Assembly (NCBI GenBank): GCA_019113125.1
Contig: DXIA01000149.1
Span: 1-10,109, forward strand
DNA from: Candidatus Pygmaiobacter gallistercoris
Lineage (GTDB): Bacteria > Bacillota > Clostridia > Oscillospirales > Ruminococcaceae
Direction of reading: 5' to 3'
Length of the DNA: 10,109 nt
Positions 1 through 4,994 of the stretch are shown piece by piece. The position numbers and the translations under genes are program-made. The notes under the pieces were generated by a model. The model was given only the letters and a program-made list of their open reading frames with translations. It was not told the DNA's origin and searched no databases. Each line of letters starts with the position of its first letter. Within the stretch, counting starts at the first letter, position 1.

Positions 1-2
1 CC

Positions 3-560
3 TACCGCATAAAGCAGAAGATCATCTCTCTTCTGGATCAGCTCAGTGCAGTCAATCTGTTTTTCAGCGCCCGTACCGGAATGTCGGAAGAGGATCCCGA
101 GGATCTTGTGGAGGACCCGGATCGCCGAATCACCTACAACATCACCGTCCACTACAAAGACGAGTCGGAACTTCTGCTCGCCGGCCGATATGACAGGAGC
201 GGTCTTCCGAAGGATTTTCCCACACTGATGTCCGCCATTTTTGATCTGGTCCAACAGTATGGCGTTGGAGAGATGATTTTCCCCTCCGTCTATCTGCGCA
301 GGCCAAGACGAAAGAGCGATCTGATCTATTGCTCCGTCACTTTGGACGGCGGTTACACCACCTACTATTATCGCACCGAGGATGACTCAATTGCGCCGGA
401 GGATTGGGTGCTGGTCCCGGTCGGACGAGATAATCACCCGGTCAAGGGAAAGGTGCTTAAGGTCGCTTATTTTGCACCGGAGGAGGTTCCGTTTCCGGTC
501 CAGCGAACGAAGAAGATTCTTCGCCGCTGCACCCCCGACAACTGGGAAGAGGATCAATAA
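3..560 (+). CDS. Hypothetical protein, 5'-truncated by the window edge
   Basis: I do not recognise this family. The reading frame is open from the first complete codon (position 3) to a TAA at 558-560. The first internal ATG is at 81, but it has no ribosome site in front of it and the codons before it read as ordinary protein (YRIKQKIISLLDQLSAVNLF). The true start is therefore probably outside the window, and at least 185 residues are visible. The visible protein is acidic and soluble, with no membrane segments. An early helical stretch leads into an acidic linker (EEDPEDLVEDPD). The C-terminal part contains a compact module with the pattern WVLVPVGRDNHPVKGKVLKV followed by EEVPFP and TKKILRR. 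This recalls the small beta-rich module with a V-VP-G core that I associate with uncharacterised Firmicutes proteins and, more distantly, with the N-terminal region of PriA helicases. That resemblance is an impression, not a family assignment. A terminator follows the stop codon directly. Confidence 0.7.
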   Translation, partial: YRIKQKIISLLDQLSAVNLFFSARTGMSEEDPEDLVEDPDRRITYNITVHYKDESELLLAGRYDRSGLPKDFPTLMSAIFDLVQQYGVGEMIFPSVYLRRPRRKSDLIYCSVTLDGGYTTYYYRTEDDSIAPEDWVLVPVGRDNHPVKGKVLKVAYFAPEEVPFPVQRTKKILRRCTPDNWEEDQ

Positions 561-598
561 AAAGCCGTGGGATGCAAGTCTGATCCCGCGGCTTTTTT
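559..598 (+). terminator. Rho-independent terminator after the first gene
   Basis: An 11-pair stem (563-573 with 583-593, one G-U pair) encloses a 9-base loop and runs into six T residues (593-598). It begins on the stop codon of the upstream gene, so that gene ends its transcription unit and the antitoxin gene needs its own promoter. Confidence 0.9.
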
Positions 599-601
599 AA
601 T

Positions 602-619
602 TAGGTTATATTTCACCTA
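602..619. promoter_or_regulatory. Small inverted repeat upstream of the antitoxin gene, possible operator
   Basis: TAGGT at 602-606 and ACCTA at 615-619 form an inverted repeat with an 8-base spacer. It lies in the only space available for a promoter, between the terminator and the ribosome site of the Phd-type gene. Phd/YefM antitoxins normally repress their own promoters through palindromes, so an autoregulatory operator is plausible. The arms are only 5 bp, no convincing -35/-10 pair is visible, and a chance repeat cannot be excluded. Confidence 0.25.
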
Positions 620-654
620 TCATCTCCATAAGAATAGGACAGGAGGTGTTCTTC

Positions 655-894
655 ATGTTAATTGACACAAAACAAATGGTATCCATCACCGAGGCAAACC
701 AGAATTTTTCCCGCATTGCACGGCTGGTGGACACGGCAGGGGCAGTGGTCATCCTCAAAAATAACGCCCCGCGCTATGTACTTCTTGAACTCGCCGCCCT
801 TGAGAACAGCCGTGCAGAGGGGGAAAAGCTGCTGGCTGTCCCCCACCGCCCCCTGCGAGAGAAAAAGAGCGAAGACGGCGAATCCTCGGAGTGA
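655..894 (+). CDS. Phd/YefM-family antitoxin-like protein, no toxin partner
   Basis: A 79-residue protein whose N-terminal part (MVSITEANQNFSRIARLVD, then AVVILKNNAPRYVLL) matches the Phd/YefM antitoxin fold. In that family the N-terminal domain dimerises and binds operator DNA, and the C-terminal tail wraps and neutralises a cognate toxin. The start is ATG 655 because AGGAGG at 641-646 sits 8 bases ahead of it; a GTG at 646 lies inside that ribosome site and is rejected. The last 25 or so residues are charged and probably disordered (LREKKSEDGESSE), as expected of an antitoxin tail. No Doc, YoeB or RelE-like gene follows: the next gene starts on the opposite strand with only 10 bases between the stop codons. 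The protein may act alone as a small repressor, may be a remnant of a pair, or may serve a toxin encoded elsewhere. Confidence 0.85.
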   Translation: MLIDTKQMVSITEANQNFSRIARLVDTAGAVVILKNNAPRYVLLELAALENSRAEGEKLLAVPHRPLREKKSEDGESSE

Positions 895-904
895 TTCACC
901 CAGT

Positions 905-1900
905 TCACCGATCCCGATAGAGCTTGCGATACTCCGAGGGAAGCATCTGCGCCACATCCTTGAACGCCTCGGAAAATTTTCCTTGCGTCTCATACCCGAG
1001 CTGATTTGCTATGTTCGAGATGGCATCCTCTGATTCCCGCAGCATCTGCATCGCGCGGCGTACCCGGTACTCCTTCATGTACCGGGCAATCGGCAGACCA
1101 TAGACCGCCTTAAAGACGGACTTGAGGGTAGAGGTATTGATGAGGTACTGTTTTGACAACTCTTCGATGGTGAATCTTCGATCCAGATGCTCGGTCAGCT
1201 GGCGGTGAATCTCCCGGATCCGCTCGGTCTGCTGAGAAAAATACTGGGTCAGCGCTTTCTGTTCGGGTCTAAAATCCAGCAGATAGAGCAGCAGCTCCTG
1301 CGACTTGAGCTGCAGGTAAGCGGCCCGGTGCTCTGCGGGCGCTGCGTACAGCGGCGCAAAAATCTGTTCCAGTTTCACGCAGGCCGGAACAACCAGGGGT
1401 TCTCCTTCGCAGAGTTCCCGCCGCAATGCTGCAAAATTGACGCCCGCCCGCTGAAGTGCCGCCGGACAGTCCCTTTCCAGCCAGTCAAGATCCATGGCGA
1501 TCGAAAGGCCCTGCGCATAACCGAGGGGGAGCATCATAGCCGAATTTGCACAGTGAAAGGTGCTGTGTACAACCAGATCCCCCGCGCCGAGATAGATGGC
1601 GGCTCCCTCCTGCATATTCCAGCCGACTCGCCCGCTGCGGCAGTAAAACAATTCAAGGACCGAACGGGAAGCCGGGTGATGAAACTCCACCTGCGGCGCC
1701 AGCAGATCGCAATAGGATGCATCGATTCCGGGAAGAACCGGATAATTCTCAATTCTTCCCTTCCCTGCTGTCCGGGCGGAAAATGCATCGGTCGGAAGAA
1801 CTTGCTTTTTGCCGGGGTCGACATGGCGAATCACCTCGAGCTGACCCTCCGGAGCCTCCCGCAGCAGATCGGTAATTCGGATGTACTCCTCCTGTTTCAC
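905..1900 (-). CDS. AraC-family transcriptional regulator
   Basis: A 331-residue regulator. The C-terminal 100 residues carry the two helix-turn-helix units of the AraC/XylS family: the first around residues 244-263 (TIEELSKQYLINTSTLKSVF) and the second around 293-313 (AISNIANQLGYETQGKFSEA), linked by the usual long helix (ARYMKEYRVRRAMQML). The region around residues 80-115 (LELFYCRSG to GAGDLVV) looks like the cupin-type sensor domain of this family; the ligand cannot be read from the sequence. The start is GTG 1900, which overlaps the TGA of the upstream arsR-type gene (GTGA) and has a GGAGAGGAG ribosome site ahead of it. The two regulators are thus co-transcribed and translationally coupled. 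The divergent neighbour is a Zn/Cd-type efflux operon, so control of that operon, perhaps as an activator, is the obvious inference but is not proved. The gene ends 10 bases from the convergent antitoxin gene, with no terminator visible in between. Confidence 0.93.
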   Translation of the reverse strand: MKQEEYIRITDLLREAPEGQLEVIRHVDPGKKQVLPTDAFSARTAGKGRIENYPVLPGIDASYCDLLAPQVEFHHPASRSVLELFYCRSGRVGWNMQEGAAIYLGAGDLVVHSTFHCANSAMMLPLGYAQGLSIAMDLDWLERDCPAALQRAGVNFAALRRELCEGEPLVVPACVKLEQIFAPLYAAPAEHRAAYLQLKSQELLLYLLDFRPEQKALTQYFSQQTERIREIHRQLTEHLDRRFTIEELSKQYLINTSTLKSVFKAVYGLPIARYMKEYRVRRAMQMLRESEDAISNIANQLGYETQGKFSEAFKDVAQMLPSEYRKLYRDR

Positions 1901-2274
1901 TTCGGATCGCTCCTCTCCGACGGACAGGCGATTTCCACCATCTCCTCAATCATATGATGCAGCAGCTGAGCCTGCCGGGTTTTTGCAGCGGTATAATAGA
2001 CCTCTTTTCCCTCCCGGCGGTTGACGATCAGCCCGGCTGCCCTCAGCTGGCGCAGATGATGGGAGACTGCGGGGCTGCTCATTCCGACCATCGCCGAGAG
2101 GTTGATAACACACTCCTCACAGTGGCACAGCAGCCAAAAAATACGAATTCTGCTGCCGTCTCCCAGCTGCTTAAAGATATCCGATACGGTCTGAAACTCC
2201 TCGGCACTGGGCATCTGCTGCAGTTCCTGTTCGATCTTCTGCCCATGATTGTGCGGCAAAACTATCTGTTGCAT
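1897..2274 (-). CDS. ArsR/SmtB-family metal-responsive repressor
   Basis: A 125-residue winged-helix repressor of the ArsR/SmtB/CadC class. Family members bind operator DNA as dimers and release it on binding metal ions, which derepresses efflux genes. The core is clear: FKQLGDGSRIRIFWLL, the recognition helix SSPAVSHHLRQLRAAGL (about residues 66-82) and the wing NRREGKEVYY (about 85-94). Likely metal ligands are Cys50, Cys52 and Cys55 in the CHCEECV segment where CadC has ELCVCDL, with the N-terminal LPHNHG histidines, the paired His106-His107 and Cys117 near the C-terminus. The frame stays open upstream to 2490, but ATG 2274 is chosen because AGGAGG precedes it by 9 bases and the extra N-terminal residues look non-coding. 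The stop overlaps the start of the AraC-type gene. The divergent HMA/P-type ATPase operon is the probable target. Confidence 0.93.
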   Translation of the reverse strand: MQQIVLPHNHGQKIEQELQQMPSAEEFQTVSDIFKQLGDGSRIRIFWLLCHCEECVINLSAMVGMSSPAVSHHLRQLRAAGLIVNRREGKEVYYTAAKTRQAQLLHHMIEEMVEIACPSERSDPK

Positions 2275-2298
2275 CGGCTTTTCCCTCCTGTTTTCTCT

Positions 2299-2307
2299 AT
2301 CATACCA
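2299..2307 (-). promoter_or_regulatory. Extended -10 promoter for the arsR-araC operon
   Basis: On the minus strand TGGTATGAT gives an extended -10 (TG-N-TATGAT), placed about 25 bases before the arsR-type start and just ahead of its AGGAGG site. The -35 is weak: TTTCCA at a 17-base spacing is the best available. A better TTGACG further upstream is 27 bases away, too far to pair with this -10. Confidence 0.5.
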
Positions 2308-2407
2308 CAGACCTGGACGAATGGAAAAGACCGTCAACCTGCCCGCCGATCCTATCCCCGCCGGCCGCCGCGTTTTTCTGCGCTGTGGCCGGTTTTGTCG
2401 TGTTTTC

Positions 2408-2464
2408 TTTTCCCAAACGGAAGGTCCATTTACCCAAACGGGAGAATCTTTTTTCAAACCCTTG
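2408..2464 (+). repeat. Direct repeats with 20-21 bp period upstream of the metal-efflux promoter, candidate activator site
   Basis: Two 16-bp direct repeats at 2408-2423 and 2429-2444 agree at 14 of 16 positions (core CCCAAACGG) and are offset by exactly 21 bp. A third, degenerate copy at 2449-2464 keeps the CAAAC core, offset by 20 bp from the second, and runs into the -35 hexamer at 2462. Two helical turns between direct repeats, with the last one at the -35, is the geometry known for AraC-type activators. An AraC-family gene lies in the divergent operon, so it is the candidate binder. Confidence 0.55.
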
Positions 2465-2490
2465 ACGGAACGACAATAGACGTGTATCAT
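2462..2490 (+). promoter_or_regulatory. Sigma-70-type promoter of the HMA/ATPase operon
   Basis: TTGACG at 2462-2467 and TATCAT at 2485-2490 are separated by 17 bases, the optimal spacing. Transcription should begin near 2497, about 55 bases before the HMA gene. The -10 is followed at once by the palindrome at 2492-2523. Confidence 0.75.
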
Positions 2491-2491
2491 T

Positions 2492-2523
2492 ATAAACAGT
2501 TAAACGAGTGTTTAATCGTTTAT
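2492..2523. promoter_or_regulatory. 32-bp imperfect palindrome at the transcription start, probable ArsR-type operator
   Basis: The core TTAAAC-gagt-GTTTAA (2500-2515) is a perfect 6-4-6 palindrome. On the same centre (2507/2508) the symmetry continues outward as ATAAAC (2492-2497) and GTTTAT (2518-2523), with only two mismatched pairs between inner and outer arms. Long AT-rich palindromes over the start site are the usual operators of ArsR/SmtB/CadC repressors, and such a gene is divergently encoded. Binding here would block RNA polymerase at the promoter at 2462-2490. Confidence 0.7.
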
Positions 2524-2552
2524 CAAAACTGTTTCAGAGAGGGGCCCTTGTG

Positions 2553-2771
2553 ATGAAAAAGACCTACAAGATCGAAGTGGATTGCGCCAACTGCGCAAAC
2601 CTGATGGAGGATGCGGCCCGCAAGACCTGCGGTGTCCAGAACGCCACCGTGAATTTTATGACCCAGAAGATGATTGTGGAGTTTGACGAGGGCAAGGATC
2701 CGGCATCGGTGATGCAGGATGTCCGCAAGGCCTGCAAGAAGGTCGAGTCCGACTGCGAGATCTTCCTGTAA
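2553..2771 (+). CDS. Small free-standing heavy-metal-associated (HMA) domain protein
   Basis: A 72-residue single-domain protein of the HMA (ferredoxin-like) fold. The metal-binding loop is DCANCANLME, with Cys11 and Cys14 forming the CxxC pair and Asp10 just before it. An acidic residue next to CxxC is seen in HMA domains of Zn/Cd/Pb ATPases such as ZntA, whereas copper chaperones usually have MxCxxC. Cys26, Cys61 and Cys68 are additional cysteines not usual for a minimal domain. The following segments (VQNATVNFMTQKMIVEF, then a helix) fit the beta-beta-alpha remainder of the fold. The start is ATG 2553, since GAGGGG at 2539-2544 precedes it by 8 bases; a longer in-frame start at 2508 lies inside the operator. 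It precedes an ATPase that lacks its own N-terminal HMA domain, so it probably acts as a soluble metal donor or detached metal-binding domain for it. Confidence 0.9.
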   Translation: MKKTYKIEVDCANCANLMEDAARKTCGVQNATVNFMTQKMIVEFDEGKDPASVMQDVRKACKKVESDCEIFL

Positions 2772-2787
2772 TTCATCCCCCTGTTTT

Positions 2788-2827
2788 GTCGCCCTGTGCG
2801 CAGCCGCATGCAGGGCGACTCTTTCTT
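2788..2827 (+). promoter_or_regulatory. Intercistronic hairpin between HMA and ATPase genes, possible attenuator
   Basis: GTCGCCCTG (2788-2796) pairs perfectly with CAGGGCGAC (2811-2819). Four further pairs (TGCG 2797-2800 with CGCA 2805-2808) extend the stem beyond a 2-base bulge. The sequence after it, TCTTTCTT, is pyrimidine-rich but lacks a clean T run. This may be a leaky terminator or an RNA-stability element that lowers ATPase expression relative to the HMA protein. It cannot be a full stop unless the ATPase has its own promoter, and I see none. Confidence 0.5.
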
Positions 2828-2867
2828 AGACCGACAACTGCGGCTGCGGAGGAAAGGAGAAGGAACG

Positions 2868-4868
2868 ATGCAGGAATTGATTGTAAATCTTCTGCTCGTT
2901 GTCGTGGCCGCACTCGCTGCGGTATTGAGACTGATCGGGCAGAAACCGGATAGCGGTATGACAAGAAAACAAAAGGTGATGCTCTGGAGGATTCTGGCGT
3001 CTTCCCTGCTGCTGCTCCTGCTGCAACTGTTGGGCAGCACAGCTTTCGACCGTCTGGGTGCCGCCGGGCGCTGGGTGCGGCTGGCCATCTTTCTCGCCGA
3101 TTATCTCATCATCGGCTATGATATTCTCAGAAAAGCCGGCCGTGGAATCCGCAACGGTCGGGTGTTCGATGAGAACTTTCTGATGGCGGTGGCAACCCTC
3201 GGCGCGCTGGCGCTGGCCATCTACGAAAACGGCGACTACCTCGAGGCGATCGCGGTGATGCTGTTCTATCAGGTCGGCGAGTGGTTTCAGAGCTATGCAG
3301 TTGGCAAGAGCCGCCGGAACATCAGCGACCTGATGGATATCCGCCCCGACTACGCCAATATCGAGCAGGACGGCAAGCTGGAAAAGGTGGACCCGGATGA
3401 GGTAGCGATCGGCACCATCATCGTGGTGCAGCCGGGCGAGAAGGTTCCCATCGACGGCACGGTGGTGGAGGGCAGCTCCACCCTGAATACAGCAGCGCTC
3501 ACCGGCGAGTCTCTGCCCCGGGAAATCGCGGTCGGGGATGCGATTATCAGCGGCTGCATCAATATGACCGGCCTGCTCCGGATCAAGACCACAAAGGAAT
3601 TTGGGGAATCTACCGTCTCGAAGATTCTGGACCTGGTGGAAAACGCCTCCTCCCGCAAGTCGAAATCGGAGGATTTCATCTCGCGTTTTGCAAAGATCTA
3701 TACCCCTGCCGTCTGCTATGCCGCGCTGGCGCTGGCCATCCTGCCGCCGCTGGTGCTGATGTTCGGTCTGGGCAGAGCGCCGGGTTGGGAGACCTGGATC
3801 TATCGCGCACTCACCTTCCTCGTCGCGAGCTGTCCCTGTGCGCTGGTTATCAGCATTCCGCTCAGTTTCTTCGCCGGTATCGGCGGTGCGAGCAAGGCCG
3901 GCGTGCTGGTCAAGGGATCCAACTATCTTGAGACGCTGTCCCAGACAAAGATCGTTGTCTTTGACAAGACCGGTACCCTGACCCAGGGCGCGTTTGAGGT
4001 CAGCGGCATCCACCACAGCGCAATCGAGAACGAAAAGCTGGTGGAGTACGCCGCGCTGGCAGAATCCGCCTCCAGTCACCCGATCAGCAAGAGCCTGCAG
4101 CGGGCCTACGGCAAGGAGATCGACCGCAGCCGGGTCTTAGACATCCAGGAGATCAGCGGCAACGGGGTCACCGCAACGGTGGACGGCCACACAGTCGCGG
4201 CCGGCAATGACAAGCTGATGACCCGCCTTGGCATCTCCTTTATCCCCTGTCACAGTGTCGGCACCATCATTCATATCGCAATCGACGGCAGCTATGCCGG
4301 TCACATCGTCATCTCGGATGTGGTAAAACCCAGTTCGAAAAAGGCCATTCAGGCGCTCAAGCGCGCCGGGATCCGAAAGACCGTCATGCTGACCGGCGAC
4401 GCGGCGAAGGTCGCCGATCAGGTGGCCGCAGAACTCGGCATCGACCAGGTTTACAGCCAGCTGCTCCCCGCGGATAAGGTGGAGAAGGTGGAGGCCCTGA
4501 TCGGCGAAAAATCCGGCAGTGAGAAACTCGCCTTTGTGGGCGATGGCATCAATGACGCGCCGGTGCTGCGCCGCGCAGACATCGGCATCGCGATGGGTGC
4601 GATGGGATCCGACGCTGCAATCGAGGCCGCCGACGTCGTGCTGATGGACGACGACCCGATGCAGATTGCAAAGGCCATCCGGATCTCCCGTAAATGTCTT
4701 GGCATCGTCTACCAGAATATCGCCATTGCCATCGGCATCAAGTTGGCCTGCCTTGCACTGATCGCACTGGGATTTGCGAATATGTGGCTGGCGGTTTTTG
4801 CCGATGTCGGGGTCATGATCCTCGCCGTCTTCAACGCGATCCGCGCGCTATTTGTCAAAAAACTCTGA
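2868..4868 (+). CDS. cadA: P1B-2-type heavy-metal (Zn/Cd/Pb) translocating ATPase
   Basis: A 666-residue membrane ATPase that should export divalent soft metals (zinc, cadmium, lead) from the cytoplasm at the cost of ATP. Visible hallmarks are TGES (212-215) in the actuator domain, the membrane CPC motif in CPCALVISIP (322-331), the phosphorylation site DKTGT (366-370), the HP pair (404-405), TGD (509-511) and GDGINDAP (558-565). CPC-x4-SxP, Lys625 in the seventh core helix and Asp646 in FADVG are the known determinants of the P1B-2 group (ZntA/CadA), against copper specificity. Membrane segments start almost at residue 5, so the N-terminal metal-binding HMA domain usual in ZntA/CadA is missing; the upstream small HMA protein probably replaces it. 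ATG 2868 is chosen over an in-frame start at 2796 because AAGGAG lies 8 bases ahead and the earlier start is inside a hairpin. The symbol marks the family; Cd versus Zn preference is not resolved. Confidence 0.95.
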   Translation: MQELIVNLLLVVVAALAAVLRLIGQKPDSGMTRKQKVMLWRILASSLLLLLLQLLGSTAFDRLGAAGRWVRLAIFLADYLIIGYDILRKAGRGIRNGRVFDENFLMAVATLGALALAIYENGDYLEAIAVMLFYQVGEWFQSYAVGKSRRNISDLMDIRPDYANIEQDGKLEKVDPDEVAIGTIIVVQPGEKVPIDGTVVEGSSTLNTAALTGESLPREIAVGDAIISGCINMTGLLRIKTTKEFGESTVSKILDLVENASSRKSKSEDFISRFAKIYTPAVCYAALALAILPPLVLMFGLGRAPGWETWIYRALTFLVASCPCALVISIPLSFFAGIGGASKAGVLVKGSNYLETLSQTKIVVFDKTGTLTQGAFEVSGIHHSAIENEKLVEYAALAESASSHPISKSLQRAYGKEIDRSRVLDIQEISGNGVTATVDGHTVAAGNDKLMTRLGISFIPCHSVGTIIHIAIDGSYAGHIVISDVVKPSSKKAIQALKRAGIRKTVMLTGDAAKVADQVAAELGIDQVYSQLLPADKVEKVEALIGEKSGSEKLAFVGDGINDAPVLRRADIGIAMGAMGSDAAIEAADVVLMDDDPMQIAKAIRISRKCLGIVYQNIAIAIGIKLACLALIALGFANMWLAVFADVGVMILAVFNAIRALFVKKL

Positions 4869-4875
4869 TCTCTTC

Positions 4876-4920
4876 ACGGCGGGAACGCCTTCTCACGAAG
4901 GCGCTCCCGCCGTTTTGTTG
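4876..4920 (+). terminator. Rho-independent terminator of the metal-efflux operon
   Basis: A 16-position stem (4876-4891 with 4898-4913) with a single A-C mismatch and a 6-base loop leads into TTTTGTTG. It begins 8 bases after the ATPase stop codon. Confidence 0.9.
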
Positions 4921-4922
4921 TC

Positions 4923-4952
4923 TTGACAAAGCTAATAGTATTAGTTTAAAAT
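4923..4952 (+). promoter_or_regulatory. Promoter of the tetR-MATE operon
   Basis: A consensus -35 TTGACA (4923-4928) and a near-consensus -10 TAAAAT (4947-4952) are spaced 18 bases apart. Transcription should begin near 4959. One operator half lies between the two hexamers and the other covers the start site. Confidence 0.8.
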
Positions 4953-4973
4953 AAAACTAATATCATTAGCTTT
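4928..4973. promoter_or_regulatory. 46-bp nested palindrome, double operator for the TetR-family repressor
   Basis: AAAGCTAAT (4928-4936) mirrors ATTAGCTTT (4965-4973). After two mismatched pairs TATTAGTTT (4939-4947) mirrors AAACTAATA (4954-4962). Each half also holds its own 13-bp palindrome: CTAATA-G-TATTAG (4932-4944) and CTAAT-ATC-ATTAG (4957-4969), 25 bp apart. TetR-family dimers typically bind such short palindromes next to their own gene, so this is read as two adjacent dimer sites that occlude the -35/-10 spacer and the start point. Confidence 0.8.
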
Positions 4974-4994
4974 TGGGGAAAGAGGAAAATCAGA

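Noticed and set aside
1187..1957. 256-codon plus-strand open frame
   Set aside because: It is antisense to the AraC-type regulator, crosses into the ArsR-type gene and shows no known motif.
2332..2337. TTGACG on the minus strand (reverse complement at about 2332) as -35 for the arsR-type promoter
   Set aside because: It is about 27 bases from the TATGAT -10, beyond workable spacing, so the extended -10 alone is proposed.
2275..2490. N-terminal extension of the ArsR-type gene
   Set aside because: The frame is open, but the extension is basic and of unusual composition, and it overlaps the divergent promoter. A much better start with AGGAGG exists at 2274.
2788..2827. Hairpin read as a full terminator separating the HMA and ATPase genes
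   Set aside because: The T tract is broken (TCTTTCTT) and no promoter is visible between it and the ATPase start, so an operon with partial attenuation is more likely.
2826..4079. 417-codon open frame on the minus strand
   Set aside because: It is antisense to the P-type ATPase, whose motifs are complete. The translated product is low-complexity and rich in Gln, His and Arg, as expected of a GC-rich shadow frame.
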